A stretch of 34,062 nucleotides of DNA from Rhodospirillaceae bacterium (GCA_018666805.1 JABIXB010000249.1:1-34062); one strand, 5' to 3'; positions 25,112 through 34,062 are shown, counted from the first letter of the stretch. The notes: generated by a model not told the origin, from the sequence alone. Made by a program: numbers and translations.

Positions 25112-26260
25112 TTAGAAGTTCAACGCAGCGCTCATCTTGAATTCGGTGTAATCATTGTCCAAACCGCCTGCCGTGCCGTTGTCATATTCGCCCTTGGCAA
25201 TTGCGGCACCGACGTCGATACCCGGGCCCAACACATAGGTTGCGTTAAGCTCGTAAATCTTCAGCTCGTCGGTTGTGTTGTCAGCAGCGATGTCGAGCTC
25301 GGCTTGACCATATTGCAGGCCAACGCCAAACGGACCATGCCACCAGGCAACGCCGAGGTCGAAGTCTTCACGGTCACGGCTGGAGCCGTTCGCGTTGAAG
25401 GTGGTCTGCTCGGTCTCGAGCCAACCGCCGCCAATGGACCATTCGCCAAAGCCGACGGAACCACCGATCTGGGTCGAATCGACATTGTTGTCACAAGTCT
25501 GAACAGCTGCGGTGGCGCCGCATTGCTCAACAACATAGCCTTCCCAACCAAGCATAAGACCAAGCGAGACACTGCCGAAGGTTTTATGGAATTCAGCCGA
25601 AACCGATGCGTTGTTCTGGAAGCCAGAAGCCGCATCGCCAGCGTTACCGCCATATTGACCATTATTGCCGTCTTCCGGCGAATAGCTCGCGCCGAGGCGG
25701 AAGCCGTTAAAGGTCGGCGAGTAATAGACCAGCTTGATGTTGTCTTCGTTGCCGAGACCATCATCATAGGTACGGACGTTGAAGAAACCGGCTGCGTTGC
25801 CCGGATTGGCAAAGATAAAGAACGGCGAGTTGACGCCGAAATTATAGTTGCCGCTCGGTGCAAATACCGTCATTGACTGACGTGCGCTTTCAATCTGGCC
25901 GATACGGAGTAGGCCGAAGCCACCGCTGAAGAAAACAAAGCGTTCGTCGAGAGCGGCACTACCGTTCGCCGCCGTACCGCCGCCATTGCCTTCGATGTTG
26001 GCATTGAAGCCGGCAGTGATGCCGTTATCAAGCGTCGTCTTGCCCGAAACAACAATCTCGATATCGTTGCCGAGCGTGAAGCTTTGCGCGCCTTCGGCAA
26101 ACTCGCCGTCATTATCGTCTTGGCTGATCAAGCCCATGGCAGAGCGGAAATAGCCGCCGACGCCAGCTGTGATTGGCTCTTCAGCCGCCTGGGCCACACC
26201 GCCTGAAACAACGCCAGCGGCGATGAGAGCGGTCGTCCCCAATAAAAGTTTTTTCTTCAT
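25112..26260 (-). CDS. Outer-membrane porin (alphaproteobacterial general porin type)
   Basis: A 382-residue protein with a signal peptide (MKKKLLLGTTALIAAGVVSG, cleavage after AQA, residue 24). The mature chain has alternating beta-strand pattern, many Gly/Asn/Asp, FTLGNDIEIVVSGKTTLDNGITAGF near the start, LLRIGQIESA (the usual FGxLxxGQ-like strand) and a C-terminal Phe (SAALNF), the outer-membrane insertion signal. Two cysteines (QCGATAAVQTC) may form a loop disulfide. It would form a trimeric diffusion channel for small solutes. The ATG at 26260 has a very strong GGAGGAGG 9 bases upstream, and it has its own terminator, both fitting a highly expressed, single-gene unit. Confidence 0.93.
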   Translation of the reverse strand: MKKKLLLGTTALIAAGVVSGGVAQAAEEPITAGVGGYFRSAMGLISQDDNDGEFAEGAQSFTLGNDIEIVVSGKTTLDNGITAGFNANIEGNGGGTAANGSAALDERFVFFSGGFGLLRIGQIESARQSMTVFAPSGNYNFGVNSPFFIFANPGNAAGFFNVRTYDDGLGNEDNIKLVYYSPTFNGFRLGASYSPEDGNNGQYGGNAGDAASGFQNNASVSAEFHKTFGSVSLGLMLGWEGYVVEQCGATAAVQTCDNNVDSTQIGGSVGFGEWSIGGGWLETEQTTFNANGSSRDREDFDLGVAWWHGPFGVGLQYGQAELDIAADNTTDELKIYELNATYVLGPGIDVGAAIAKGEYDNGTAGGLDNDYTEFKMSAALNF

Positions 26261-26269
26261 GTGTTCAAT

Positions 26270-26277
26270 CCTCCTCC
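26270..26277 (-). promoter_or_regulatory. Strong ribosome binding site of the porin
   Basis: On the minus strand the sequence is GGAGGAGG, 9 bases before the ATG at 26260. It decides this start over upstream in-frame codons and is stronger than any other in the window. Confidence 0.85.
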
Positions 26278-26326
26278 GGAGAGATATGGTTTCCCAGGTC
26301 ATCGCTGGCAGGGCCAGACCGCCTGG

Positions 26327-26356
26327 ATTGTGATCGTTTCGTTAACGCCGTGCCAA
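26327..26356 (-). promoter_or_regulatory. Candidate porin promoter
   Basis: On the minus strand TTGGCA (26351-26356) is followed after 17 bases by TCACAAT (26327-26333). The -35 is good, the -10 poor. It would give a leader of about 60 bases. Tentative. Confidence 0.25.
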
Positions 26357-26420
26357 CACCGGTAAATCACCTGACTTCTGGAACGTTGCGCCCGTTAAGA
26401 GCTTGTCGCTCCTTATTCGC

Positions 26421-26444
26421 TAGTGACCTAGTTAGTGACCTAGT
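26421..26444. repeat. Perfect tandem 12-base direct repeat
   Basis: TAGTGACCTAGT occurs twice head to tail (26421-26432 and 26433-26444). The unit contains CTAG, itself a palindrome, so CTAG recurs at 12-base steps. It lies about 160 bases upstream of the porin start and could be a regulator binding site; this is inference. Confidence 0.7.
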
Positions 26445-26627
26445 TGCCGACATGGCACGTATAGCCGCCCTACATGGACAACCAGAGCCGAACCTATCCC
26501 AATTGAATCAAAGATCAAGAATTATGGGCCATGCACATTCATCATTTTCGCAACATGTGGCAATAATACCTCAGTCGGCCGTTAGACCATGTTTTTTTTG
26601 ACCGTTTTAGGGCAATGCAGCAAGGTT

Positions 26628-26657
26628 TTGCGGATTTATGACGGTTTGTGATATGAC
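26628..26657 (+). promoter_or_regulatory. Candidate promoter for the DUF3576-leuS-lptE-holA direction
   Basis: TTGCGG (26628-26633) and TATGAC (26652-26657) are 18 bases apart, with TG two bases before the -10, as in an extended -10 element. It lies about 150 bases before the lipoprotein start. Assigned by pattern only. Confidence 0.3.
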
Positions 26658-26812
26658 AGGCGCGTGCGATGCTACCGAGTCGCAGCCGGCGTCTTGGTGC
26701 AGTGTATTTCGGTTCGACGCGGCGAAAAATATTGCTGACGGTAAAAGAAGAACGGGGCGATTTTGACCCAGGAAAACACCAAACAATGCAGCAAGGAAAT
26801 CAGAACGGAGCA

Positions 26813-27349
26813 ATGAGAAGGAATATCACCAAATTCATCGCCCCCGTGGTTCTGGCTTGTTTGATGACGGCACTCGCCGCCTGTCAGTACGCCGATCCCG
26901 ATCAGGTTTTGGTCACCAATCCGAAAAAATCCCGCGGCGCCACCGCCAACAGCAGCGTGTTTGGCGAAGGCGGCCTTAATTTGTTCGGCCCGGGCGGCGA
27001 CGATTTAGGCGGCGGCGGCGCTGGAATCGGCGTCAACAGCCATTTGTGGCGCGCTTCGCTCGATACCATATCGTTCATGCCGCTTACTTCGGCCGACCCC
27101 TTTGGCGGCGTCATCATCACCGATTGGTACGCGCCACCCGATACGCCGCGCGAGCGCTTCAAGATGACGATTTACATTCTGGCCCGCACGCTCCGGGCGG
27201 ATGGTCTGCGCGTTGCCGTGTTTCGTCAGGAAAAAGGCGATCAGGGTGCCTGGGTTGATAGCGCCATCAACCCGGCCACCGTAACCAGCCTGGAAAACAA
27301 GATTTTGGAGCGCGCGCGCCAGCTCCGGACCGGTGGCATCGGCGAGTAA
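26813..27349 (+). CDS. DUF3576-family lipoprotein
   Basis: A 178-residue protein. The N-terminus is a lipoprotein signal: basic RRNITK, hydrophobic core, lipobox LAAC with Cys24. A Gly-rich linker (about residues 60-72) is followed by the conserved part NSHLWRASLDTISFMPLTSADPFGGVIITDWY and RFKMTIYILARTLRADGLRVAVF, which matches the DUF3576 family found almost only in alphaproteobacteria, often just upstream of leuS as here. It is likely outer-membrane anchored; its function is unknown. ATG at 26813 gives a standard lipoprotein signal; an ATG at 26786 would add nine polar residues. leuS starts 75 bases downstream and lptE follows, consistent with an envelope role. Confidence 0.88.
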   Translation: MRRNITKFIAPVVLACLMTALAACQYADPDQVLVTNPKKSRGATANSSVFGEGGLNLFGPGGDDLGGGGAGIGVNSHLWRASLDTISFMPLTSADPFGGVIITDWYAPPDTPRERFKMTIYILARTLRADGLRVAVFRQEKGDQGAWVDSAINPATVTSLENKILERARQLRTGGIGE

Positions 27350-27424
27350 CACGCCGTAAGTATTTATCTTTCTTACCATAATTATAAAAATGACGGCAAA
27401 CCCAAGGACCCAAGCCCAGACAGC

Positions 27425-30055
27425 ATGAGCGAGCGATACAACGCCAAGGAAATAGAGGCCAAATGGCAGGCCAGCTGGGAGGCCGAAGGCGCCTATCAGC
27501 CCGATCCAGAGTCCGAACAGCCTAAATATTACGTCCTGGAGATGTTTCCCTACCCTTCAGGCAAGATTCACATGGGCCATGTGCGCAATTACACCATGGG
27601 AGACGTGGTGGCGCGCTATAAGCGCGCGCGCGGCTATAACGTCCTCCATCCAATGGGCTGGGACGCCTTCGGCCTGCCGGCGGAAAACGCCGCCATGGAG
27701 CGCGGCGTACACCCCGGCGAGTGGACTTACAGCAACATCGCCACAATGCGCCGCCAGCTCAAATCGATGGGCCTGTCGCTCGATTGGGAGCGTGAGATCG
27801 CGACCTGCCATCCCGGTTATTATGTCCATCAACAGCGCATGTTTCTCGATTTCCTTGAGGCCGGCCTCGCCTACCGCAAGGAATCATGGGTCAATTGGGA
27901 CCCGGTCGACAATACCGTGCTGGCCAATGAGCAGGTCATTGAAGGGCGCGGCTGGCGCTCTGGTGCTGTGGTCGAAAAACGCCTGCTGTCGCAATGGTTC
28001 TTTCGCATTACCGAATATGCCGAGGAGTTGCTGCAAGCGCTCGACGGGCTCGAGCGCTGGCCCGACAAAGTACGCCTGATGCAGAGCAACTGGATTGGCC
28101 GCTCGACCGGCGCACGCTTGTTTTTCCCGCTTATCGGTGGGGAGGACGGGGGGGTCGGCGCCGAAATTGTTGGTGAAAATGACGGCCCGGAAGCGGCAAA
28201 GCCGCTCGAAGTCTATACCACCCGCCCCGATACCCTGTTCGGCGCGTCATTTTGCGCCCTCTCGCCCAACCATCCGCTAAGCGCCGAATTGGCCGTGGAA
28301 AACCCGGCGATCGCGGCCTTTGCCGAACAATGCAATCTCCTGGGAACCGGCGAGGAGGCTGTCGAAAAGGCGGAAAAAATTGGTATCGATACCGGATTGC
28401 GCGCGCGCCACCCGTTTATTGAGGGACGCGAATTGCCGGTCTATGTCGCCAATTTCGTCCTCATGGATTACGGCACCGGTGCAATTTTCGGCTGCCCGGC
28501 ACACGATCAGCGCGATCTCGACTTTGCCCGCAAATATGAATTGCCGGTCATTCCCGTGGTTTGCCCGGCAGACAGCAACGCCGCCGATTTCGAAATCGCC
28601 AACCTGGCCTATACCGACGATGGCAAGCTGATCAATTCGGATTTTCTCGATGGCCTTGGTATCGAGGAGGCCACAGAGACGGTTATTAAGCGCCTGCAAG
28701 CCGCTGGGCTGGGTGAAGCGACAATCAACTATAGATTGCGGGATTGGGGCATTTCCCGGCAGCGCTATTGGGGCTGCCCGATTCCAGTGGTGCATTGTTC
28801 CGATTGCGGCGTGGTGCCAGCCGCCCGGGACGATCTGCCGGTGCGTCTGCCCGACGATGTCAGCTTCGATGCGCCGGGAAATCCGCTCGACAGCCACGTT
28901 GCATGGCGCGACGTTCCCTGCCCCGCTTGCGGTGCGCCGGCGCGGCGCGATACCGACACGATGGATACCTTCGTTGATTCATCTTGGTATTACGCGCGCT
29001 TTTGTTCTCCGCGCGCGGACGAGCCGGTAACGGCGGAAGACGTCAATGCCTGGCTGCCGGTCGATCAATATATCGGCGGCGTCGAACATGCTGTGCTGCA
29101 TCTTCTCTATTCGCGCTTCTTTATGCGGGCAATGAAACGCTGCGGCTATGTCACCATCGACGAGCCGTTTGCCGGCCTCTTTACCCAGGGCATGGTGTGT
29201 CACGAGACCTATCAGGACGGCGATGATAAGTGGCTCTATCCGGAAGAGGTTAAAGGCGATGACAAGGGCGGCATGGTGACCGTTGCGTCCGGAGAATCGG
29301 TTCACGTTGGCCGATCGGTTTCGATGAGCAAATCGAAACGCAATGTCGTCGATCCGGAGGAGATTATCGATTCATACGGCGCCGATACGGCGCGACTGTT
29401 TATGCTCTCCGACAGCCCGCCGGAGCGCGATTTGGAGTGGAGCGATACCGGCATCAAAGGGGCGTGGCGTTATCTCGGAACCCTGTGGCGGATGGTTTCG
29501 GAATTTACTGATTCGGACAGCGGGGAAAATGTTGCGCCCGGCGCTCCGGCAGCAGACGCGGCCGTGCCCGGTGAAAACGTGCAACGCGCAATTCACCAAG
29601 CCGTCGCGGGCGTGACCCAGGACCTGGAAAAATTTCATTTTAATCGCGCCGTGGCCCGCATCCGCCAATTGACCAATGAGCTGAGTGATTTTCGCTCCAA
29701 CAAGGCGTTTAATACGGAGGTATATCTCGAGGGATTAAAAATCATTCTGCGTTTGTTAACACCGATGACGCCACACATCTGCACCGAGTTATGGCAACGC
29801 CTGGAACCGCAACAGTCGCTTTTCGCGATGCCCTGGCCCGAGGCTGAAGCAAGATATTTGCAAGAAGACAGCGTAATTTTGCCGGTGCAGGTAAACGGCA
29901 AAAAAAGAGCGACGATTGAACTCCCGAGCAACCATGACAAGGCAGCAGCTGAAAGTGCCGCATTGGCCGATGAAGGTGTGCAGCGGGCAATCGCCGGAAA
30001 GGCTGTGCGTAAGGTGATCGTCGTACCGGGCAAGATTGTAAATGTCGTTATTTAA
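27425..30055 (+). CDS. leuS: Leucyl-tRNA synthetase
   Basis: An 876-residue class I synthetase that charges tRNA-Leu. The HIGH motif is HMGH (residues 49-52) in [20 protein letters not shown]. The CP1 editing domain is present ([20 protein letters not shown] and [20 protein letters not shown]). The catalytic loop that usually reads KMSKS is SMSKSK here (residues 633-638): the first lysine is serine while MSKSK is kept. The anticodon-binding helical domain and the C-terminal domain ending in [16 protein letters not shown] are complete. Length is normal. Its last 14 bases overlap the start of lptE, suggesting coupled translation. Confidence 0.98.
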   Translation: MSERYNAKEIEAKWQASWEAEGAYQPDPESEQPKYYVLEMFPYPSGKIHMGHVRNYTMGDVVARYKRARGYNVLHPMGWDAFGLPAENAAMERGVHPGEWTYSNIATMRRQLKSMGLSLDWEREIATCHPGYYVHQQRMFLDFLEAGLAYRKESWVNWDPVDNTVLANEQVIEGRGWRSGAVVEKRLLSQWFFRITEYAEELLQALDGLERWPDKVRLMQSNWIGRSTGARLFFPLIGGEDGGVGAEIVGENDGPEAAKPLEVYTTRPDTLFGASFCALSPNHPLSAELAVENPAIAAFAEQCNLLGTGEEAVEKAEKIGIDTGLRARHPFIEGRELPVYVANFVLMDYGTGAIFGCPAHDQRDLDFARKYELPVIPVVCPADSNAADFEIANLAYTDDGKLINSDFLDGLGIEEATETVIKRLQAAGLGEATINYRLRDWGISRQRYWGCPIPVVHCSDCGVVPAARDDLPVRLPDDVSFDAPGNPLDSHVAWRDVPCPACGAPARRDTDTMDTFVDSSWYYARFCSPRADEPVTAEDVNAWLPVDQYIGGVEHAVLHLLYSRFFMRAMKRCGYVTIDEPFAGLFTQGMVCHETYQDGDDKWLYPEEVKGDDKGGMVTVASGESVHVGRSVSMSKSKRNVVDPEEIIDSYGADTARLFMLSDSPPERDLEWSDTGIKGAWRYLGTLWRMVSEFTDSDSGENVAPGAPAADAAVPGENVQRAIHQAVAGVTQDLEKFHFNRAVARIRQLTNELSDFRSNKAFNTEVYLEGLKIILRLLTPMTPHICTELWQRLEPQQSLFAMPWPEAEARYLQEDSVILPVQVNGKKRATIELPSNHDKAAAESAALADEGVQRAIAGKAVRKVIVVPGKIVNVVI

Positions 30056-30572
30056 GGCACCACGGCATCTTAGTTATTTGAGTTTTGCTGCTCTCTTTAT
30101 GGTCATTGTTATTTTGGCCGCCTGCGGTTTCAGGCCGGTTCATCAGTTTAAAAACGATCAATCTATACAGCAAGATCTTTGGTCGATTAATGTCTCACCA
30201 ATCGCCGGGCGGGACGGATTGGTCTTACGCAATCGTTTGTTGGAAAAGTTTTCACCATGCGGAAACACTGACGCGCCGGAATATCAGCTTTCAGTGCAGC
30301 TCACCAAAACGACTGAGGCGCTGTTAATCCAGTTGGACAACACAGCCACGCGCATTAATTTAAAGATGAATGCGGTTTTTGTTTTACTTAATTTAACGAC
30401 TGAAGCCACCGTTTATAAAGGCTCGGCTTATTCCGTCGGAAGTTACAATGTTGTCGAATCTGAGTTCGCAACGGTGGCGGCGGAGAAGAACACGGCAGAT
30501 CGCGTGGCGCAAGCGGTTGGGGAAGAGATTTTTGATTTGTTGGTAATTTATTTTAATGGCGCAAGCTCTTAA
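30042..30572 (+). CDS. lptE: LPS-assembly lipoprotein LptE
   Basis: A 176-residue lipoprotein with lipobox LAAC (Cys28) after a hydrophobic stretch, then GFRPV, the usual start of mature LptE. The following strand pattern ([89 protein letters not shown]) matches the alphaproteobacterial LptE pattern. It plugs the LptD barrel and helps place lipopolysaccharide in the outer membrane. Gene order leuS-lptE-holA is conserved in proteobacteria and supports the call. The start lies inside the end of leuS. The gene is visibly more AT-rich than those to its left. Confidence 0.92.
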   Translation: MSLFKAPRHLSYLSFAALFMVIVILAACGFRPVHQFKNDQSIQQDLWSINVSPIAGRDGLVLRNRLLEKFSPCGNTDAPEYQLSVQLTKTTEALLIQLDNTATRINLKMNAVFVLLNLTTEATVYKGSAYSVGSYNVVESEFATVAAEKNTADRVAQAVGEEIFDLLVIYFNGASS

Positions 30573-30599
30573 GGCTCTGCCCAAAGTCAGGCATCGCCA

Positions 30600-31661
30600 A
30601 TGGTAGCTTTTAAAGCTGGCCGCGGTGAACGGGTTTGTGCGCAACCGCCGGACAATATTCGCGCCATTCTTGTTTATGGACCAAATAACGGGCTGGTCCG
30701 TGAACGTGCTAAGACGGCAGTGACCTTTGCGGTGGAAGACCTCAAAGATAGTTTTCGCCTGTGCGAATTAGATGCGCGAGATGTATCGGATGACGCCGCA
30801 CGGTTAGCCGATGAACTGGCAGCATTTTCATTTGGTGGCGGACGCCGCGCCGTTTGGCTGAAGGGCGCCGGGGATAGTCTGAGCGACAATATTTCGGCAG
30901 CGCTCGATATTGATTTCGGCAACACGCTTTTCGTAATCGAGTGCGCCAATTTAAAGCCACGCTCGGCACTGCGCAAACTGTTCGACAAAGAGTCAGACCT
31001 AGCTGCCGTTCCTTGTTACGAAGATGATGACAATACGCTGCGCGATTATATTTCCGATTTTTTGGCCTCTGAAAACACCGCGATTGACCAAGACGCACTC
31101 GCTTGGCTGCTCGGTCGGTTGGGCAATGACCGTTTGCAAGTGCGGAGCGAACTCGAAAAATTGATTCTCTATTGCAGTGATTCGGGAGAAGGGGCGGAGG
31201 GAAAACAAACAAAAATCACAATTGAAGCTGTCACCGCCTGCAGTGCCGATGCCGGGCAACAGTCTCTCGATAGTCTTGCCGATGCCGTGGCGAGTGGAGA
31301 ATTGGCCAATATTGATCGATATCTTGAATTAGCGTTTGATCAAGGTATTCAACCAATTGGTGCAATCAGATCGGTTACCAGGCGCTTTACTCAGCTTCAT
31401 TTTGTCGTTGGGTTGACCGAGGATGGTGGATCAACGGAACAATTGATCGCCAGCTTGCGGCCACCGATATTTTTTAAATACCGCCGCGCCTTTCAAATGC
31501 AGACGGCGCTTTGGCCACTGCGACGAATTGTTCAGGCTTTGGATATTTTGACTAAGGCGGAGATTGACTGCAAAACCACCGGAATGCCGTCGACGGAAAT
31601 TTGCGCCCGCGCTCTGACCCGCATTGGCGGCGCGGCACGGACCAAAAAGGGCCGCCGCTAA
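30600..31661 (+). CDS. holA: DNA polymerase III subunit delta
   Basis: A 353-residue clamp-loader subunit. Hallmarks are IRAILVYGPNNGLVRERA near residue 20, FSFGGGRRAVWLKGAG, NTLFVIECANLKPRSALRKLFD, the AWLLGRLGNDRLQVRSELEKLILY region and C-terminal IGAIRSVTRRFTQLH, followed by a WPLRRIVQALDILTKAEIDCKTTG stretch. The protein opens the beta clamp during replication. It begins 27 bases after lptE and completes the leuS-lptE-holA unit. Its stop codon overlaps the stop of parB on the other strand (shared CTAA at 31658-31661). Confidence 0.95.
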   Translation: MVAFKAGRGERVCAQPPDNIRAILVYGPNNGLVRERAKTAVTFAVEDLKDSFRLCELDARDVSDDAARLADELAAFSFGGGRRAVWLKGAGDSLSDNISAALDIDFGNTLFVIECANLKPRSALRKLFDKESDLAAVPCYEDDDNTLRDYISDFLASENTAIDQDALAWLLGRLGNDRLQVRSELEKLILYCSDSGEGAEGKQTKITIEAVTACSADAGQQSLDSLADAVASGELANIDRYLELAFDQGIQPIGAIRSVTRRFTQLHFVVGLTEDGGSTEQLIASLRPPIFFKYRRAFQMQTALWPLRRIVQALDILTKAEIDCKTTGMPSTEICARALTRIGGAARTKKGRR

Positions 31662-32545
31662 CGTAGCTTTTTTAGCAATTCGTCCAATTGTTCCAATGTC
31701 TTATACTGAACACTCACCGACCCACCACGCTTCTTTTCAGAAATAGTCACCTTTAATCCGAGACGGACAGTGAGGGTCTCCTCAAGGTCCCTTAGGTCGG
31801 CATTCTTTTCTTTTTTCGCCTTAACCGGCTGAGAGGCGCCCTCATTTGTATCCTGCATCAGTTTTTCGGTTTGCCGGACATTGAGGTTTTCGTTGACGAT
31901 CTTGTGAGCGATTTCAACGGCATTTTCAGCGCCCAGCAATACCCGCGCATGACCGGGGCTCAGTTTACCGGCGACAGTCAGATCCTTGATCTCCGCCGGC
32001 AGAGCCAGCAGACGGACCGTATTTGCGACGTGGCTGCGGCTACGCCCAACGGCGCCGGCCACTTCCTCCTGTGAGTTGCCATAATCGGAGATCAAATGCT
32101 GGTAGGCCTCCGCCTCTTCAAAAATATTGAGATCTTGGCGTTGTAGATTTTCGATCAGAGCTATTTCCAGCGCGTCCTGATCGCCAATAAAGTGAATTAC
32201 AACAGGGACTTCGTGTAATCCAGCCACTTGCGCGGCGCGCCACCGGCGCTCACCCGCAATGATTTCATAATCGCCATCCGAATCCTTTGCCGGGCGCGCC
32301 AGAATTGGCTGGATAATACCCTGAGCGCTAATCGATTGCGCCAGAGACTCGATTTCAGCGCGATCAAACGTTGTGCGCGGCTGCAGACGGCCGGCGCGCA
32401 AACTGCCGATTGGTAGGACACGTGCCGCGGCCGGAGTCGTTTCGGTATTTACCCCATCCGCCCCGCCTTCACCAAGCAGAGCTGCGAGACCCGACCCTAA
32501 TCCACGCATGCGTTGCGGTGTTTGACCCGATGAATCAGAGCTCAT
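31658..32545 (-). CDS. parB: Chromosome partitioning protein ParB
   Basis: A 295-residue ParB/Spo0J protein. The N-terminal RGLGSGLAALLGE is the usual chromosomal ParB start. LPIGSLRAGRLQPRTTFD begins the CTP-binding N-domain; IIAGERRWRAAQVAGLHEVPVVI contains the GERR motif (98-101). ENLQRQDLNIFEEAEAYQHLI is followed by a helix-turn-helix (GRSRSHVANTVRLL) that reads parS. The C-terminal dimer domain ends the protein. It loads at parS and spreads as a clamp to segregate origins. The start overlaps the end of parA by four bases. A perfect parS site lies 1.4 kb upstream inside rsmG. Confidence 0.97.
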   Translation of the reverse strand: MSSDSSGQTPQRMRGLGSGLAALLGEGGADGVNTETTPAAARVLPIGSLRAGRLQPRTTFDRAEIESLAQSISAQGIIQPILARPAKDSDGDYEIIAGERRWRAAQVAGLHEVPVVIHFIGDQDALEIALIENLQRQDLNIFEEAEAYQHLISDYGNSQEEVAGAVGRSRSHVANTVRLLALPAEIKDLTVAGKLSPGHARVLLGAENAVEIAHKIVNENLNVRQTEKLMQDTNEGASQPVKAKKEKNADLRDLEETLTVRLGLKVTISEKKRGGSVSVQYKTLEQLDELLKKLR

Positions 32546-33402
32546 GACACTCTAACCCCCTCTCGTTTCAACATTTCGCTGGCGAGATGCGCATAAGCCT
32601 GGGCGCCAGCACAATGGAGATCATAGAGGAGAACCGGCCGGCCGAATGACGGCGCCTCCGAAACTCGTACATTTCTCGGTATGACCGTGTCGTACACCTT
32701 CTCACCAAGGTGATTTCGTACATCTTCAGCAACCTGCTCTGACAGGTTGTTTCGCTTGTCATACATGGTCAAAACAACGCCTTGAATTTGTAATACACTA
32801 TTGAAAGAAGAGCGCACCCGCTCATAAATACTAAGAAGCTGACTCAGCCCTTCGAGAGCAAAAAATTCGCACTGCAAAGGCACCAGCAGCGAATCCGCCG
32901 CCGCCAGAGCATTAATCGTCAGCATGCCGAGCGCCGGCGGACAGTCGATCAATATGTAATCATAGGGCGCCCGGGTCGCTTCCAGGGAGCCACTGTCAAT
33001 TTCGCTTCTGAGAGCTGTTTTAAGCAGATATTGCGGCCGCGATATTTGCGCCAGCTCATATTCAGCGCCGGCCAGCTCCACGGTCGACGGCACCAGGTCA
33101 AGGTTGGGTATTTCCGTCTTCCGCACCGTTTCGCCAAGCGGAACACCATGAATCAGGCCATAGCTGCCCGGTGGCCGGGTTTCGGGCTTAATGCCAAGAC
33201 CCGTACTGGCATTGCCCTGCGGGTCCAGGTCGAGAATAAGAACACGCATACCGACGGCGGCCAGGGCCGTCGCCAGATTGATCGCTGTCGTGGTTTTGCC
33301 GACCCCGCCTTTCTGGTTGGCGACGGCAATAATGCGGCCAGACAGCCGTTCATCCAAACGGGCGCGCTCCGGCGCAACGCTGATATCTGCAACATGGTCC
33401 AT
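32542..33402 (-). CDS. parA: Chromosome partitioning ATPase ParA
   Basis: A 286-residue ParA/Soj ATPase. The deviant Walker A motif is KGGVGKTT (residues 31-38), Walker A' is LDLDPQGNAST, and YILIDCPPALGMLTINAL is Walker B. Nonspecific DNA binding and ATP-driven movement of ParB-parS complexes are expected. ATG at 33402 is chosen because GGAGG lies 6 bases upstream; the longer open frame reaches into rsmG and is not supported. It starts one base after the rsmG stop and overlaps parB by four bases, so rsmG-parA-parB is one operon. Confidence 0.97.
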   Translation of the reverse strand: MDHVADISVAPERARLDERLSGRIIAVANQKGGVGKTTTAINLATALAAVGMRVLILDLDPQGNASTGLGIKPETRPPGSYGLIHGVPLGETVRKTEIPNLDLVPSTVELAGAEYELAQISRPQYLLKTALRSEIDSGSLEATRAPYDYILIDCPPALGMLTINALAAADSLLVPLQCEFFALEGLSQLLSIYERVRSSFNSVLQIQGVVLTMYDKRNNLSEQVAEDVRNHLGEKVYDTVIPRNVRVSEAPSFGRPVLLYDLHCAGAQAYAHLASEMLKREGVRVS

Positions 33403-33403
33403 T

Positions 33404-34054
33404 CTAATCCTCCACTTCCACTCCACCCAGGCGGCGAATATTGCGCAATCTGAGAATCGTGCCACTTGGGTCCGAAATACTGGCGATGCGCTCAAGTTCG
33501 AAGCGCCACTGCTCCCGAGCGATATTCAACTCCTCATCGACTCGGGAACCCTTGTGAAATATACAACATGTTCTGTCATACATCAAAGGATAAGCTATAT
33601 CTAGGACATTCACCAATTGGGAGACGGCCCTCGCCGTAATAATTTCAGCCTTTGGTAGTTTTTGGCCCGGATCGGCCTCATCTCCGAGACGGATGTTATG
33701 GACCGTAACCATGCTGTCAGTGCGCCGTGCGACCTCTCGCAGGAAGGTGCATTTTCGTAAATTCGCCTCTATGAGATGGACATTGGCGAGGCCCATGATG
33801 GCGAGCACCAAACCGGGAAATCCGGCGCCGCTACCAAGGTCAACAAGTGCGCCATCATAGTCCGGGATCATTTCGTGAAGCTGTGCCGAGTCGACAAAAT
33901 GGCGGCGCCATAAATCTCTAAGGGAATCCCTCGAGACCAGATTAATACGCGGGTTCCACTGTTTCAAAAGTTCGGCATAAAGCTCTAAACGTTCGCATGT
34001 TTCACGTGAAACATTAGCGTCGCGGGCAAAATCTTCAGATCCATAACCAGCCAT
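33404..34054 (-). CDS. rsmG: 16S rRNA (guanine-527 N7) methyltransferase RsmG/GidB
   Basis: A 216-residue protein. The SAM-binding motif VDLGSGAGFPGLVLAI, the preceding WNPRINLVSRDSLRDLWRRHFVDSAQL segment and IITARAVSQL are diagnostic of RsmG. It methylates G527 of 16S rRNA. The protein appears complete; its ATG at 34054 is 8 bases from the window edge, and mnmG would be expected beyond it. The segment NVSRETC (residues 14-20) is encoded by the parS palindrome, a frequent arrangement in bacteria. It is followed directly by parA. Confidence 0.97.
   Translation of the reverse strand: MAGYGSEDFARDANVSRETCERLELYAELLKQWNPRINLVSRDSLRDLWRRHFVDSAQLHEMIPDYDGALVDLGSGAGFPGLVLAIMGLANVHLIEANLRKCTFLREVARRTDSMVTVHNIRLGDEADPGQKLPKAEIITARAVSQLVNVLDIAYPLMYDRTCCIFHKGSRVDEELNIAREQWRFELERIASISDPSGTILRLRNIRRLGGVEVED
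33997..34014. promoter_or_regulatory. parS: parS centromere site (ParB binding)
   Basis: The 18-base perfect palindrome ATGTTTCACGTGAAACAT contains the canonical 16-base parS consensus TGTTTCACGTGAAACA (33998-34013) without mismatch. It lies inside the coding region of rsmG, upstream of parAB. It marks an origin-proximal position. I saw no second copy in the window. Confidence 0.96.
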
Positions 34055-34062
34055 TTACGTCC

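Larger units (their letters stand above)
26261..26812. other. Divergent intergenic region between porin and DUF3576 lipoprotein genes
   Basis: About 550 bases without a convincing gene; short open frames here show no protein-like pattern. It holds the porin leader and probable promoter, a perfect 12-base tandem repeat at 26421-26444, a run of eight T at 26592-26599 without a hairpin, and a candidate promoter for the rightward operon near 26628-26657. The length and the repeat suggest regulated expression of the porin or of the rightward genes. Confidence 0.6.

Noticed and set aside
26592-26599. Run of eight T that could be a terminator tail
   Set aside because: No GC-rich inverted repeat stands in front of it.

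Overview
The window looks like a chromosomal segment close to the replication origin of an alphaproteobacterium, probably Rhodospirillales or a related marine/environmental lineage. The right end carries the order rsmG-parA-parB on the minus strand facing holA-lptE-leuS and a DUF3576 lipoprotein gene on the plus strand, with a perfect parS site inside rsmG. The genome is fairly GC-rich. No tRNA, rRNA, CRISPR array or insertion sequence was recognised.

Layout. 1-441: start of a minus-strand SAM methyltransferase that runs off the left edge. 796-7126: a plus-strand block in which a family 5 solute-binding protein and two Dpp/Opp-type permeases are separated by a MurG-like (COG4671-type) glycosyltransferase and a TylF-like methyltransferase; no ATPase gene is present. 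7243-7863: a secreted cytochrome P460-like protein with one CxxCH. 8047-9760 (minus): a metallo-beta-lactamase-fold hydrolase and a class I methyltransferase. 9931-11961 (plus): a crotonase-fold protein and an MFS transporter. 11962-12651 (minus): an OmpR-type response regulator. 12978-14609 (plus): a conserved-looking unknown protein and a YkuD-like protein whose expected catalytic cysteine codon reads serine. 14638-15345 (minus) yggS and 15381-15986 (plus) a ThiE/TenI-like gene are divergent.

16000-24916 (minus) is the most distinctive region: six same-direction genes that read, in transcription order, TPR-sulfotransferase, short sulfotransferase, TPR-methyltransferase, short sulfotransferase, cysD, cysNC. 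The last two make PAPS from sulfate and ATP, so the cluster carries both donor synthesis and donor-using enzymes. This points to sulfation of a glycan, lipid or protein rather than cysteine synthesis, since no PAPS or sulfite reductase gene is nearby. One of the two short sulfotransferases has lost several expected active-site residues while its paralogue keeps them.

25112-26260 (minus) is a strongly translated outer-membrane porin with a clear intrinsic terminator that separates it from the sulfation cluster. From 26813 to the right end are housekeeping genes for envelope biogenesis (DUF3576 lipoprotein, LptE), translation (LeuRS), replication (HolA), chromosome segregation (ParAB/parS) and rRNA methylation (RsmG). 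Functional calls rest on recognised motifs and gene order read by eye; no database search was possible.
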